Part shown: positions 26,041 through 35,809 of the stretch, piece after piece
Layout of the letters: every line of letters starts with the position of its first letter
Numbering within the stretch: position 1 is the first letter of the stretch
Assembly: GCF_000719265.1 (NCBI RefSeq)
Contig: NZ_JOFL01000002.1
Coordinates: 248,001 to 312,000 of the forward strand
Direction of reading: 5' to 3'
From: Streptomyces roseoverticillatus
GTDB taxonomy: Bacteria; Actinomycetota; Actinomycetes; Streptomycetales; Streptomycetaceae
Length of the DNA stretch: 64,000 bases
Notes under the pieces: generated by a model
The model's database searches: none
Told to the model about the DNA's origin: nothing
Seen by the model: only the letters and a program-made list of their open reading frames with translations
Position numbers and translations under genes: made by a program

Positions 26041-27462
26041 GTGATCGCTCTGTCCCTCGCCGAGATCGCCGCCATCGTCGGCGGGCAGCAGCACGACATA
26101 CCGGACCCGGACGCCCGGATCACCGGTCCCGTCGTGATCGACTCCCGGGCGGTTCTGCCCGGCAGCCTCTTCGTCGCGTTCGCCGGGGAGCACGTCGACG
26201 GCCACGACTACGCCGAGCGCGCCGTCGAGGCGGGCGCGACGGCCGTGCTGGCCGCCCGCCCCGTCGGCGTCCCCGCGATCGTGGTCGCCGACGTCGAGCG
26301 GGCGCTCGGCACCCTGGCCCGCGCCGTCGTCGAACGGCTGGGCACCACCGTCGTCGGCATCACCGGCTCCGCCGGCAAGACCAGCACCAAGGACCTGATC
26401 GCCCAGCTGCTGGAGCACCTGGGCGCCACCGTCTGGCCCCCCGGCTCGCTCAACAACGAGATCGGCCTGCCGCTCACCGCGCTGCGCGCCACCGAGGAGA
26501 CCCGGCACCTGGTCCTGGAGATGGGCGCCCGCGGCATCGGCCACATCCGCTACCTGGCCGAGCTCACCCCGCCGCGCATCGGCGTCGTCCTCAACGTCGG
26601 CACCGCCCACGTCGGCGAGTTCGGCGGCCGCGAGCAGATCGCCGTGGCCAAGGGCGAGCTCGTCGAGGCGCTGCCCGCAGCCGTTGACGGCGGCGTCGCG
26701 GTGCTCAACGCCGACGACCCGCTCGTGCGCGCTATGACCGCCCGCACGAAGGCCCGCACCGTCCTCTTCGGCGAGGCCCCCGACGCCGACGTGCGCGCCG
26801 AGGACGTCCACCTGACCGCCACCGGGCAGCCCGCCTTCACGCTTCACACACCCACCGGGTGCGCCGACGTGACCATGCGGCTGTACGGTGAGCACCACGT
26901 GTCGAACGCGCTCGCCGCGGCCGCCGTCGCCCATGAGCTGGGCATGCCCGCAGAGGAGATCGCCTCCGCGCTCTCCGGGGCGGGCCAGCTCTCCCGTTGG
27001 CGCATGGAGGTCACCGAGCGTGCGGACGGCGTGACGATCGTCAACGACGCCTACAACGCGAACCCCGAATCCATGCGAGCCGCGCTGCGCGCGCTGGCCG
27101 CCATGGGCGCAGCCGCTGCGGCGAAGGGGGCGCGCACGTGGGCGGTGCTCGGTCAGATGGCCGAGCTCGGTGAGGAATCGCTCGCCGAGCACGACGCGGT
27201 CGGGCGGCTCGCCGTCCGGCTCAATGTCGGCAAGCTCGTGGCAGTCGGGGGCAGGGAAGCGGCCTGGCTGCAGATGGGCGCCTATAACGAGGGTTCGTGG
27301 GGTGAGGAGTCGGTGCACGTGTCCGACGCGCAGGCGGCGGTCGACCTGTTGCGCAGCGAGTTGCGCCCGGGTGACGTCGTGCTGGTGAAGGCGTCCCGGT
27401 CGGTGGGGCTGGAGTGGGTGGCCGAGCAGCTGCTCGCCGTCGACGGCGAGGTCGCCGGCTGA
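26041..27462 (+). CDS. murF: UDP-MurNAc-tripeptide-D-Ala-D-Ala ligase MurF
   Basis: Adds D-Ala-D-Ala to complete the UDP-MurNAc-pentapeptide. The 473-aa protein shows the MurF N-domain with [24 protein letters not shown] loop [29 protein letters not shown], which is typical of Mur[15 protein letters not shown], and [15 protein letters not shown] in the C domain. GTG 26041 follows CGGAGG at 8 bases. A gap of 65 bases separates it from murE, longer than the other junctions in the cluster. Its stop overlaps the mraY start as TGATG. Confidence 0.96.
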   Translation: MIALSLAEIAAIVGGQQHDIPDPDARITGPVVIDSRAVLPGSLFVAFAGEHVDGHDYAERAVEAGATAVLAARPVGVPAIVVADVERALGTLARAVVERLGTTVVGITGSAGKTSTKDLIAQLLEHLGATVWPPGSLNNEIGLPLTALRATEETRHLVLEMGARGIGHIRYLAELTPPRIGVVLNVGTAHVGEFGGREQIAVAKGELVEALPAAVDGGVAVLNADDPLVRAMTARTKARTVLFGEAPDADVRAEDVHLTATGQPAFTLHTPTGCADVTMRLYGEHHVSNALAAAAVAHELGMPAEEIASALSGAGQLSRWRMEVTERADGVTIVNDAYNANPESMRAALRALAAMGAAAAAKGARTWAVLGQMAELGEESLAEHDAVGRLAVRLNVGKLVAVGGREAAWLQMGAYNEGSWGEESVHVSDAQAAVDLLRSELRPGDVVLVKASRSVGLEWVAEQLLAVDGEVAG

Positions 27463-28526
27463 TGAACCAGATCCTCTTCGCGGGCGTCATCGGTCTCTTC
27501 CTGACCCTCATCGGCACCCCGCTGCTGATCAAGTTCCTCGCCCGCAAGGGCTACGGCCAGTTCATCCGCGACGACGGCCCGCGCGGCCACGCCGGGAAGA
27601 AGGGCACGCCCACCATGGGTGGCATCGCCTTCATCCTGGCCACCCTGATCGCCTACGCCCTGACGAAGGTCATCACCAGCCACGAGCCGACCTTCTCCGG
27701 CCTGCTGGTGCTGTTCCTGACGGCGGGCATGGGCCTCGTCGGCTTCCTCGACGACTACATCAAGATCGTCAAGCAGCGGAGCCTGGGCCTGCGGGCCAAG
27801 GCGAAGATGGCCGGCCAGCTGATCGTCGGCATCGCCTTCGCCGTGCTCGCGCTGCAGTTCGCGGACACCCGCGGCCAGACCCCGGCCTCCACCCGGCTCT
27901 CCTTCACCCAGGACTTCGGCTGGTCCGTCGGCCCGGTCATCTTCGTGGTGTGGGCGCTGTTCATGATCCTCGCGATGTCGAACGGCGTGAACCTCACCGA
28001 CGGCCTCGACGGCCTCGCCACCGGCGCCTCCGTGATGGTCTTCGGCGCGTACGTGTTCATCGGCACCTGGCAGCACGGCCAGTCCTGCGGCAACCCGCTG
28101 ACCGCCGGCGCCGCCTGTTACGAAGTGCGCGACCCGCTCGACCTCGCCGTCGTCGCCTCGGCCCTGATGGGCTCCTGCTTCGGCTTCCTGTGGTGGAACA
28201 CCTCGCCCGCCAAGATCTTCATGGGCGACACCGGCTCGCTCGCCCTCGGCGGCGCGCTGGCGGGTCTGGCGATCTGCTCGCGCACCGAGCTGCTGATCGC
28301 CCTCCTCGGCGGTCTGTTCGTCCTGATCACCATGTCCGTGGTGATCCAGGTCGGCTCGTTCCGGATGACCGGGAAGCGTGTCTTCCGGATGGCTCCGCTG
28401 CAGCACCACTTCGAACTCAAGGGATGGAGCGAGGTCCTCGTGGTGGTCCGGTTCTGGATCATCCAGGGCCTGTGCGTGGCCATCGGCCTCGGAATCTTCT
28501 ACGCGGGATGGCTGGCCATCAAGTGA
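27462..28526 (+). CDS. mraY: Phospho-MurNAc-pentapeptide translocase MraY
   Basis: Integral membrane enzyme that moves phospho-MurNAc-pentapeptide from UDP to undecaprenyl phosphate, making lipid I. The 354-aa protein has about ten membrane helices and the family signatures [19 protein letters not shown] near the N terminus, [17 protein letters not shown] with the Asp pair, [29 protein letters not shown] and [12 protein letters not shown] near the C terminus. ATG 27462 shares one base with the murF stop. The stop overlaps murD as GTGA, so murF-mraY-murD form a tightly coupled block. Confidence 0.97.
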   Translation: MNQILFAGVIGLFLTLIGTPLLIKFLARKGYGQFIRDDGPRGHAGKKGTPTMGGIAFILATLIAYALTKVITSHEPTFSGLLVLFLTAGMGLVGFLDDYIKIVKQRSLGLRAKAKMAGQLIVGIAFAVLALQFADTRGQTPASTRLSFTQDFGWSVGPVIFVVWALFMILAMSNGVNLTDGLDGLATGASVMVFGAYVFIGTWQHGQSCGNPLTAGAACYEVRDPLDLAVVASALMGSCFGFLWWNTSPAKIFMGDTGSLALGGALAGLAICSRTELLIALLGGLFVLITMSVVIQVGSFRMTGKRVFRMAPLQHHFELKGWSEVLVVVRFWIIQGLCVAIGLGIFYAGWLAIK

Positions 28527-29986
28527 CCCCCACTTCCGGCTCTTCCGGCCCCTCCGCCTGGAGCGGCAAGAACATCACCGTCGCCGGCCTCGGCGTGAGC
28601 GGCATCAGCGCCGCCCGCGCCCTGGCCGGCCTCGGCGCCCGGGTGACGGTCGTCGACGGCGGCGACAGCCCGCGGCTGCGCGAGCGCGCGGCGGCCCTGG
28701 AGGCCGAGGGGATGACCGTCCGCCTCGGCGACGCGGAGACCCTGCCCGAGGGCACGGAGCTCGTCGTCACCTCCCCCGGCTGGAAGCCGTCGAGCCCGCT
28801 GTTCGCGGCCGCCGCCGCGGCCGGTGTGGACGTCGTCGGCGACGTCGAGATCGCCTGGCGCCTGCGCGGCGAGAACGGCCGCAAGCCGGCCGCCTGGCTC
28901 GCGGTCACCGGCACCAACGGCAAGACCACCACGGTCCAGATGCTGGCCTCGATCCTGAAGGCCGCGGGCCTGCGCACGCGCGCCGTCGGCAACATCGGCA
29001 CGCCGATCGTCGACGTGGTGCTGGGCGACGAGGAGTACGACGTCCTCGCCGTCGAGCTCTCCAGCTACCAGCTGCACTGGGCGCCGTCGGTCCGCGCCCA
29101 CTCCGGGGCCGTCCTGAACCTCGCCCCCGACCACCTCGACTGGCACGGCTCCATGAAGGCGTACGCCGCCGACAAGGGCCGGATCTACGAGGGCAACCAG
29201 GTCGCCTGCGTCTACAACGCCGCCGACCCCGCCACCGAGCACCTGGTCCGCCAGGCCGACGTCGAGGAGGGCTGCCGCGCCATCGGCTTCACCCTCGGCG
29301 CCCCCGGCCCGTCCATGCTCGGCGTCGTCGAGGGCATCCTCGTGGACCGCGCCTTCGTCGAGGACCGGCGGACGACCGCCCAGGAGCTCGCCGAGGTCTC
29401 CGACGTGAAGCCCGCGGCCCCGCACAACGTCGCCAACGCCCTCGCTGCCGCGGCCCTGGCCCGCGCCTTCGGCGTCGAGCCGCAGGCCGTCCGGGACGGC
29501 CTGCGCGCCTTCCGCCCGGACGCCCACCGCATCGCCCACGTCGCGGACGTCGCCGGCGTCGCGTACGTGGACGACTCCAAGGCCACCAACACCCACGCCG
29601 CCGAGGCGTCCCTCGCGGCCTACGAGTCGATCGTGTGGATCGCCGGCGGCCTCGCCAAGGGCGCCACCTTCGACACCCTCGTCACCAAGGCCGCCAAGCG
29701 GCTGCGCGGCGTCGTCCTCATCGGGGCCGACCGCGCCCTGATCGCGGAAGCGCTGGCGCGACACGCCCCGGATGTCCCGGTCGTCGACCTCGACCGGACC
29801 GACACTGGGGCGATGGCCGCGGCCGTGCGGGAAGCCGCCCGGCTCGCCGGGCCGGGGGACACCGTGCTCATGGCCCCGGCCTGCGCCTCGATGGACATGT
29901 TCACCGACTACAACAAGCGCGGCGAGGCCTTCGCCGAGGCGGTGCGGGACCTGGCCGGCCAGGAGCCCGGCGCCTCGGGCGAGTAG
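28523..29986 (+). CDS. murD: UDP-MurNAc-L-alanine-D-glutamate ligase MurD
   Basis: Adds D-glutamate to UDP-MurNAc-L-Ala. The 487-aa protein has the Rossmann-like N-domain [19 protein letters not shown], the ATP loop [37 protein letters not shown], and the C-domain motifs [22 protein letters not shown] and [22 protein letters not shown] 28523 overlaps the mraY stop. In many bacteria murC follows murG; it is absent here, so UDP-MurNAc-L-Ala must come from a gene elsewhere. A strong hairpin lies between murD and ftsW. Confidence 0.97.
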   Translation: MTPTSGSSGPSAWSGKNITVAGLGVSGISAARALAGLGARVTVVDGGDSPRLRERAAALEAEGMTVRLGDAETLPEGTELVVTSPGWKPSSPLFAAAAAAGVDVVGDVEIAWRLRGENGRKPAAWLAVTGTNGKTTTVQMLASILKAAGLRTRAVGNIGTPIVDVVLGDEEYDVLAVELSSYQLHWAPSVRAHSGAVLNLAPDHLDWHGSMKAYAADKGRIYEGNQVACVYNAADPATEHLVRQADVEEGCRAIGFTLGAPGPSMLGVVEGILVDRAFVEDRRTTAQELAEVSDVKPAAPHNVANALAAAALARAFGVEPQAVRDGLRAFRPDAHRIAHVADVAGVAYVDDSKATNTHAAEASLAAYESIVWIAGGLAKGATFDTLVTKAAKRLRGVVLIGADRALIAEALARHAPDVPVVDLDRTDTGAMAAAVREAARLAGPGDTVLMAPACASMDMFTDYNKRGEAFAEAVRDLAGQEPGASGE

Positions 29987-30014
29987 CCGCCCGGTCCCTG
30001 CGGCGGGCTGAGGA

Positions 30015-30042
30015 GGAGACTTCCCGCTCCCGGGAAGTCTCC
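30015..30042 (+). terminator. Hairpin between murD and ftsW
   Basis: A perfect 12-bp stem, GGAGACTTCCCG (30015-30026) with CGGGAAGTCTCC (30031-30042), has a CTCC loop; a second small palindrome (CCGGGGC/GCCCCGG) follows at once. It lies 28 bases after the murD stop inside the operon. It may reduce transcription into ftsW or be an RNA-processing site; no T run follows. Confidence 0.55.
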
Positions 30043-30103
30043 GGGGCAGGCCCCGGCGGTGTGCGACCGGGTGCCGCCGGAGACCAGCGAAGGGGACACC
30101 CGG

Positions 30104-31507
30104 ATGCACGCGGACGACACCCTGGGGCCGTCCGGCCCCTGGACGGCCCTGCGCGGCCCCGTCGCGCGCTCCGGGCCCGCCCGGACGGCCCGCCCGCGCC
30201 CCGCAGGGGCCCGTGGAGGCGGCGCGGGGCGCGGGGGGCCCGGACGGCCCGGCCCGCCCCGCGGCAGCCTGCTGGGCGGCCTCAGACAGCTCCACAGGCG
30301 CGCCAAGCGGGCCTGGGACCGCCCGCTGACCGCCTACTACCTGGTGATGGGCGGCTCCCTGCTGATCACCGTGCTCGGCCTGGTCATGGTCTACTCCGCC
30401 TCGCAGATCAAGGCCCTGCAAAACGGCCTGCCGCCCACCTTCTTCTTCCGCAAGCAACTGCTGGCGGCCGCGATCGGCACCGTGATGCTGCTGGTGGCCG
30501 CGCGCATGCCTGTACGGCTGCTGCGGGTCTTCGCCTACCCCGCGCTCGCCGGGTCGCTCTTCCTGCTCTGCCTGGTGCAGGTGCCCGGCATCGGCCAGAC
30601 CATCAACGGCAACACCAACTGGATCTCCCTCGGCGGCCCGTTCCAGCTGCAGCCGAGCGAGTTCGCCAAGCTCGCCCTGGTGCTGTGGGGCGCCGACCTG
30701 CTGGCGCGCAAACAGTCCAAAAAGCTGCTCACCCAGTGGAAGCACCTGCTGGTGCCGCTGGTGCCCGTCACCTTCGTGCTGCTCGGCCTGATCATGCTGG
30801 GCGGCGACATGGGGACCACCGTGGTGCTCACCACGGTGCTGCTCGGGCTGCTGTGGGTGGCCGGGGCGCCCACCCGGCTCTTCGCCGGGGTCTTCGGCGT
30901 CACCGCCGTGCTGGCCGTCCTGTTCATCAAGACCAGCGCCAACCGGATGTCCCGGCTGGCCTGCATCGGGGCCACCGACCCCGGCGACCACGACCAGTGC
31001 TGGCAGGCCGTGCACGGAATCTACGCGCTGGCCAACGGCGGATGGTTCGGCGCCGGACTCGGAGCGAGTGTGGAGAAATGGGGCGAACTCCCCGAACCTC
31101 ACACGGACTTCATCTTCGCCATCACCGGCGAGGAGCTGGGTCTGGCGGGGACGCTGTCGGTGCTCGCCCTGTTCGCGGCTCTAGGCTATGCGGGTATCCG
31201 CGTGGCCGGACGCACGGAGGACCCCTTCGTGAGGTACGCCGCGGGAGGTGTGACCACCTGGATCACGGCCCAGGCCGTGGTCAACATCGGTGCGGTGCTC
31301 GGCCTGCTGCCGATCGCCGGTGTCCCCCTGCCGCTGTTCTCCTACGGAGGGTCCGCCCTGCTGCCGACCATGTTCGCCATCGGGCTGCTGATCGCCTTCG
31401 CGCGCGACGAACCCGGTGCACGGGCGGCGCTGGCCATGCGGCAGCCTGGGGTGAGATGGAAGACGATGAGACGGCGCGTCAAGAAGCGACCGTCCGGAGA
31501 GCGGTGA
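30104..31507 (+). CDS. ftsW: Septal peptidoglycan polymerase FtsW (SEDS)
   Basis: SEDS glycosyltransferase that polymerises lipid II at the septum together with FtsI. The 467-aa protein has a 70-residue Pro/Gly/Arg-rich cytoplasmic start and about ten membrane helices. Family motifs include VMVYSASQIKAL after helix 1, GQTINGNTNWISLGGPFQLQPSEFAK, LIMLGGDMGTTVVL, and EPHTDFIFAITGEELGLAG with PLPLFSYGGSALL near the end. ATG 30104 follows AAGGGGA by 8 bases and is preferred to GTG 30059. The long Arg/Pro start is common in actinomycete FtsW. The upstream hairpin suggests ftsW-murG-ftsQ may be partly uncoupled from the mur genes. Confidence 0.96.
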   Translation: MHADDTLGPSGPWTALRGPVARSGPARTARPRPAGARGGGAGRGGPGRPGPPRGSLLGGLRQLHRRAKRAWDRPLTAYYLVMGGSLLITVLGLVMVYSASQIKALQNGLPPTFFFRKQLLAAAIGTVMLLVAARMPVRLLRVFAYPALAGSLFLLCLVQVPGIGQTINGNTNWISLGGPFQLQPSEFAKLALVLWGADLLARKQSKKLLTQWKHLLVPLVPVTFVLLGLIMLGGDMGTTVVLTTVLLGLLWVAGAPTRLFAGVFGVTAVLAVLFIKTSANRMSRLACIGATDPGDHDQCWQAVHGIYALANGGWFGAGLGASVEKWGELPEPHTDFIFAITGEELGLAGTLSVLALFAALGYAGIRVAGRTEDPFVRYAAGGVTTWITAQAVVNIGAVLGLLPIAGVPLPLFSYGGSALLPTMFAIGLLIAFARDEPGARAALAMRQPGVRWKTMRRRVKKRPSGER

Positions 31508-31513
31508 ATTTCG

Positions 31514-32608
31514 GTGCATGTCGTACTCGCCGGTGGGGGGACCGCCGGCCACATCGAGCCCGCGCTCGCCCTCGCGGACGCCCTGCGCAGGCAGGACCCG
31601 ACCGTGGGGATCACGGCGCTCGGCACGGAGCGGGGCCTGGAGACCCGGCTCGTGCCCGAGCGGGGCTATGAGCTCGGCCTCATCCCCGCCGTACCGCTGC
31701 CCCGCAAGCCCACACCCGAGCTGATCACCGTCCCCGGGCGGCTGCGCGGCACGATCAAGGCGGCCGAGCAGATCCTGGAGCGCACCAAGGCGGACTGCGT
31801 GGTCGGCTTCGGCGGCTACGTGGCCCTGCCCGGCTACCTGGCCGCCAAGCGGCTCGGCGTGCCGATCATCGTGCACGAGGCCAACGCCCGGCCCGGCCTC
31901 GCCAACAAGATCGGCTCGCGCTACGCCGCCGGGGTCGCGGTGTCCACCCCGGACAGCAAGCTGCGCAACGCCCGCTACGTGGGCATCCCGCTGCGCCGCA
32001 CCATCGCCACGCTGGACCGGGCCGCCGCCCGGCCCGAGGCGCGGGCGTACTTCGGGCTCGACCAGAACCTGCCCACGCTGCTGGTCTCCGGCGGCTCGCA
32101 GGGCGCCCGCAGGCTCAACGAGGTCATCCAGGCCGTCGTCCCGTTCCTGCAGCGCGCCGGCATCCAGATCCTGCACGCGGTCGGCCCGAAGAACGACCTG
32201 CCGCACGTGGACAACATGCCCGGAATGCCGCCCTACATCCCGGTACCGTACGTGGACCGGATGGACCTCGCGTACGCCGCGGCCGACATGATGCTCTGCC
32301 GCGCGGGCGCGATGACCGTCGCCGAGCTGTCCGCCGTCGGGCTGCCCGCCGCCTACGTCCCGCTGCCCATCGGCAACGGCGAGCAGCGGCTGAACGCCCA
32401 GCCGGTGGTCAAGGCCGGCGGCGGACTGCTGGTGGACGACGCCGAGCTGACGCCCGAATGGGTGCAGCAGCACGTGCTCCCGGTCCTCGCCGACCAGCAC
32501 CGGCTGTACGAGATGTCCCGCGCCGCCGCCGAGTTCGGCCGCCGGGACGCCGACGACCTGCTCGTCGGCATGGTGTACGAGGCGATCGCCGCCAAGAGAA
32601 GGGGCTGA
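31514..32608 (+). CDS. murG: UDP-GlcNAc transferase MurG
   Basis: Adds GlcNAc to lipid I to give lipid II at the inner face of the membrane. The 364-aa GT-B protein starts MHVVLAGGGTAGHIEPALALA with the first glycine-rich loop, then has CVVGFGGYVALPGYLAA, IIVHEANARPGLANKI, LLVSGGSQGARRLNEV (second glycine loop), and MLCRAGAMTVAELSAVGLPAAYVPLP for UDP-GlcNAc binding. GTG 31514 is 6 bases after the ftsW stop. The family's usual AGxxT signature is present as RAGAMT. Confidence 0.97.
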   Translation: MHVVLAGGGTAGHIEPALALADALRRQDPTVGITALGTERGLETRLVPERGYELGLIPAVPLPRKPTPELITVPGRLRGTIKAAEQILERTKADCVVGFGGYVALPGYLAAKRLGVPIIVHEANARPGLANKIGSRYAAGVAVSTPDSKLRNARYVGIPLRRTIATLDRAAARPEARAYFGLDQNLPTLLVSGGSQGARRLNEVIQAVVPFLQRAGIQILHAVGPKNDLPHVDNMPGMPPYIPVPYVDRMDLAYAAADMMLCRAGAMTVAELSAVGLPAAYVPLPIGNGEQRLNAQPVVKAGGGLLVDDAELTPEWVQQHVLPVLADQHRLYEMSRAAAEFGRRDADDLLVGMVYEAIAAKRRG

Positions 32609-32631
32609 GCCCCGGAGCAGGAGGCTGGACA

Positions 32632-33516
32632 GTGGCCGGACCGACGACCGCCCGGCGCGGTGGCGCGAAGAGCAAGAAGTCGGTGCGGCCCGGATCCGGC
32701 GGCAGGGCGGCCCCTTCCCGGTCGGCGGGAAGGCCGGCCGGGAAGCCGCCGGGGCGCGGTCCGCGCCGCCCCGGCCTCCGCTCCGGACTGCCGCGCGGCC
32801 GCCGCCTGGTCCTCTGGGCGGTGGCCGCCGTACTCGCCGGCGGTGCCGCCGGATGGGCGCTCTACGGCTCCACCTGGCTGCGCGCCACCCGGGTGGAGGT
32901 TTCCGGCGTCCGCGTGCTGACGCCCGATGAGGTACGGGCCGCCGCCGACGTGAAGCTCGGCGGCCCGCTGGTCTCCGTGGACACCGACGCCATCGAGGAG
33001 CGGCTGCGCGCCGCCCTGCCACGGATCGAATCGGTCATTGTCGAGCGCTCCTGGCCACATGCGGTCGGCCTGAAAGTGGTCGAGCGGCAGCCGAAAGCGA
33101 TCGTTCAGGACACTTCGGACTCCGCGAAGCGCGGGAAGTTCATCGAAATCGACGGCGCGGGCGTGCGGTTCGCCACAGTTGATCAAGCCCCGCGGGGCGT
33201 CCCCAGGCTGACCGTGGAGCCCTCGGCGACCGCCGAGGCCAGCCTGCGCCGGTTCGGCCCCGGGCGGCTGGAGCGCGAGGGCGTCCGGGTCGCCGAGGCC
33301 CTGCCGGCCGAGGTCCGCGCGGACACCCGGGCCATCCGCGTACGCTCATACGACTCCATCACCCTGGAGCTGACGGGCGATCGGACGGTCGTGTGGGGGA
33401 GCGGCGAGCGGGGTGAGGCGAAGGCGCGCGCGCTGACCGCTCTGCTGAAGGCCGCGCGGGGGGCCGACCACTTCGATGTGAGCGCCCCCAGCGCTCCCGC
33501 GGCGTCGGGGAGTTGA
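32632..33516 (+). CDS. ftsQ: Cell division protein FtsQ (DivIB)
   Basis: Bitopic divisome protein that recruits and regulates FtsL, FtsB and the FtsWI synthase. The 294-aa protein has a Lys/Arg/Gly-rich cytoplasmic start of about 60 residues, one membrane helix (LVLWAVAAVLAGGAAGWALY, about 63-82), and a POTRA domain that starts TRVEVSGVRVLTPDEVRAAA. The FtsQ domain continues with WPHAVGLKVVERQPKAIVQ. GTG 32632 follows GGAGCAGGAGG. In S. coelicolor ftsQ is dispensable for growth but needed for sporulation septa (established). The gene is followed by 239 bp that carry the ftsZ promoters. Confidence 0.94.
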   Translation: MAGPTTARRGGAKSKKSVRPGSGGRAAPSRSAGRPAGKPPGRGPRRPGLRSGLPRGRRLVLWAVAAVLAGGAAGWALYGSTWLRATRVEVSGVRVLTPDEVRAAADVKLGGPLVSVDTDAIEERLRAALPRIESVIVERSWPHAVGLKVVERQPKAIVQDTSDSAKRGKFIEIDGAGVRFATVDQAPRGVPRLTVEPSATAEASLRRFGPGRLEREGVRVAEALPAEVRADTRAIRVRSYDSITLELTGDRTVVWGSGERGEAKARALTALLKAARGADHFDVSAPSAPAASGS

Positions 33517-33564
33517 CGGCCGGGGTGGCCGGGCAGCACCCTGACTGGCTACGGCTATGGGTGA

Positions 33565-33697
33565 TCACATAGGGTGAAAAGAAAAACGGGAGGTTCGGCG
33601 TGTTCGTTGAACGCGCGCGGCTTGTCGACTTACTGTCCTGTTCGGAGAACCCCAGCGAACAGCGGCACAGGTAACCCTAAACTTCACGTTGAGGGTT
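33565..33697 (+). promoter_or_regulatory. ftsZ promoter region with BldD-like box and hairpin
   Basis: In the ftsQ-ftsZ gap TCACATAGGGTGA (33565-33577) fits the BldD pattern TNACNCWGNGTNA at 8 of 9 fixed positions. TTGAAC (33607-33612) and TACTGT (33631-33636) with an 18-base spacer form a promoter candidate. Nearer the gene, AACCCTAAAC (33673-33682) can pair with GTTGAGGGTT (33688-33697) with one mismatch, around TAAACT, a possible second -10. ftsZ is a known multi-promoter, BldD-controlled gene in Streptomyces. Confidence 0.55.
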
Positions 33698-33755
33698 CGG
33701 GTCGGCACTGAACCGTCCCCCAGGCATACGTAACTCGAGGCGAGAGGCCTTCGAC

Positions 33756-34991
33756 GTGGCAGCACCGCAGAACTACCTCGCAGTCATCAAGGTCGTCGGC
33801 ATCGGCGGCGGTGGCGTGAACGCCATCAACCGGATGATCGAGGTCGGTCTCAAGGGCGTCGAGTTCATCGCGATCAACACCGATGCACAGGCCCTGCTGA
33901 TGAGCGACGCAGACGTCAAGCTCGACGTCGGCCGCGAGCTCACCCGCGGCCTCGGCGCCGGCGCCAACCCCGACGTCGGCCGCAAGGCCGCCGAAGACCA
34001 CCGCGAGGAGATCGAGGAGGTCCTCAAGGGGGCCGACATGGTCTTCGTGACCGCGGGCGAGGGCGGCGGCACCGGCACGGGCGGCGCCCCGGTCGTCGCC
34101 AACATCGCCCGCTCGCTGGGCGCCCTGACGATCGGTGTGGTCACCCGCCCGTTCACCTTCGAGGGCCGCCGCCGCGCGAACCAGGCGGAGGACGGCATCG
34201 CGGGTCTGCGCGACGAGGTCGACACCCTCATCGTGATCCCGAACGACCGGCTGCTGTCCATCTCGGACCGTCAGGTGAGCGTGCTCGACGCGTTCAAGTC
34301 CGCGGACCAGGTGCTGCTGTCGGGCGTGCAGGGCATCACCGACCTGATCACCACCCCGGGCCTGATCAACCTCGACTTCGCGGACGTCAAGTCCGTGATG
34401 TCCGAGGCGGGCTCGGCGCTCATGGGCATCGGCTCGGCGCGCGGCGACGACCGCGCGGTGGCCGCGGCCGAGATGGCGATCTCCTCGCCGCTGCTGGAGG
34501 CGTCCATCGACGGCGCCCGCGGCGTCCTGCTCTCCATCTCCGGCGGCTCCGACCTCGGTCTCTTCGAGATCAACGAGGCCGCCCAGCTGGTCAGCGAGGC
34601 GGCCCACCCCGAGGCCAACATCATCTTCGGCGCCGTCATCGACGACGCCCTGGGCGACGAGGTCCGGGTCACCGTCATCGCCGCAGGCTTCGACGGCGGC
34701 CAGCCGCCGGCCAAGGGCAGCCGCGACAAGGTGCTCGGCTCCTCCTACGGCTCCGGCCGCGAGGAGAGCACCCCGGCCGCGGCCTCCCGCCCGGCGAGCC
34801 CGGCCGAGCCGGTCCGCCCGTCCTTCGGCGGCCTCGGCAACGTGACCCCGCGCACCGAGGAGCCCGCCTCCGAGCCGGCGCCGGTCAACGAGCTCCCCCC
34901 GCCGCCGGTCTCCTCCCCGCAGGTCCCGCCGGCCCGCCCGTACCAGGACTCGACCGCCGAGGAACTGGACGTTCCGGACTTCCTCAAGTAG
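33756..34991 (+). CDS. ftsZ: Cell division GTPase FtsZ
   Basis: Tubulin-like GTPase that forms the Z ring. The 411-aa protein starts [23 protein letters not shown], has the tubulin signature [15 protein letters not shown] for GTP, the [12 protein letters not shown] and NDRLL segments, and the catalytic T7 region [15 protein letters not shown] with Asp residues that complete the neighbour's active site. A Pro/Glu/Ser-rich linker (about 318-395) leads to the C-terminal peptide ELDVPDFLK, the docking site for SepF and other partners. GTG 33756 follows GAGGCGAGAGG. The gene has its own promoters upstream, needed for the rise in FtsZ at sporulation. Confidence 0.98.
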   Translation: MAAPQNYLAVIKVVGIGGGGVNAINRMIEVGLKGVEFIAINTDAQALLMSDADVKLDVGRELTRGLGAGANPDVGRKAAEDHREEIEEVLKGADMVFVTAGEGGGTGTGGAPVVANIARSLGALTIGVVTRPFTFEGRRRANQAEDGIAGLRDEVDTLIVIPNDRLLSISDRQVSVLDAFKSADQVLLSGVQGITDLITTPGLINLDFADVKSVMSEAGSALMGIGSARGDDRAVAAAEMAISSPLLEASIDGARGVLLSISGGSDLGLFEINEAAQLVSEAAHPEANIIFGAVIDDALGDEVRVTVIAAGFDGGQPPAKGSRDKVLGSSYGSGREESTPAAASRPASPAEPVRPSFGGLGNVTPRTEEPASEPAPVNELPPPPVSSPQVPPARPYQDSTAEELDVPDFLK

Positions 34992-35003
34992 GACCACGAG
35001 CGA

Positions 35004-35804
35004 GTGAGCGGCATAGGACAACAGCACGCAGTGACATCGGAAGCTGTGTCGTCTGGAAAGCATGCGAGCGGCGCGCACTTCGCCTTCACCGACAGGTGGG
35101 GCGGGGTGAGCGCCGCTCCGTTTGACGAGCTCAACCTCGGCGGCGCGGTCGGCGACGACCCGGCAGCCGTCCGGGCTAACCGGGAGCGCGCGGCGGTCTC
35201 GCTCGGCCTCGACCCGGCGGACGTCGTCTGGATGAACCAGGTGCACGGCCGGGACGTGGCCGTGGTCGACGGTCCCTGGCACGGGGGCACCTCCCGTGCC
35301 GGTCAGGCTATGGGGGACGCCGAGGTCCCCGCGGTCGACGGAGTGGTGACGGCCCGCCGGGGTCTGGCCCTCGCGGTCCTGACCGCCGACTGCACCCCGG
35401 TGCTCCTGGCCGACCCGGTCGCCGGGATCGCGGGCGCGGCCCACGCCGGCCGCCCGGGCCTGGTCGCCGGGGTGGTGCCCGCGACCGTCGAGAAGATGAT
35501 CACTCTCGGCGCGGACCCCGCCCGGATCGTCGCCCGCACCGGCCCCGCGGTCTGCGGCCTGTGCTACGAGGTGCCGGAGAAGATGCGGGACGACGTCGCC
35601 GCGGTCGTGCCCGAGGCCTGGGCCACCACCCGGCAGGGAACCCCCGCCGTGGACGTGGCCGCGGGGGTGCGGGCCCAACTCGCCCGGCTCGGCGTGATGA
35701 TGAGCGGACAATCTCACATCTGCACGCTGGAGTCGGCTGATCACTTCTCGTACCGGCGCGAGCGCACAACGGGGCGACTTGCTAGCTATGTCTGGTTGGA
35801 CTGA
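35004..35804 (+). CDS. pgeF: Peptidoglycan editing factor PgeF (YlmD/YfiH family)
   Basis: A 266-aa protein of the laccase-domain (DUF152) family. In E. coli YfiH/PgeF removes wrongly built muropeptide precursors; homologues were first called multicopper polyphenol oxidases. The conserved zinc or copper site is visible as WMNQVHGRDVAVVDG, LTADCTPVLLAD and AAHAGRPGLVAGVV; the usual AHAGWRG is AHAGRPG here. GPAVCGLCYEVP follows. GTG 35004 is 12 bases after the ftsZ stop, so it is probably translated from the ftsZ message. It is part of the ftsZ-ylmD-yggS-sepF-yggT-divIVA order conserved from Bacillus to Streptomyces. Confidence 0.9.
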   Translation: MSGIGQQHAVTSEAVSSGKHASGAHFAFTDRWGGVSAAPFDELNLGGAVGDDPAAVRANRERAAVSLGLDPADVVWMNQVHGRDVAVVDGPWHGGTSRAGQAMGDAEVPAVDGVVTARRGLALAVLTADCTPVLLADPVAGIAGAAHAGRPGLVAGVVPATVEKMITLGADPARIVARTGPAVCGLCYEVPEKMRDDVAAVVPEAWATTRQGTPAVDVAAGVRAQLARLGVMMSGQSHICTLESADHFSYRRERTTGRLASYVWLD

Positions 35805-35809
35805 AGGCT

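Noticed and set aside
28499..31102. Long minus-strand open frame opposite murD and ftsW
   Set aside because: Same cause: third-position GC bias opens the opposite strand. The plus strand encodes intact MurD and FtsW.
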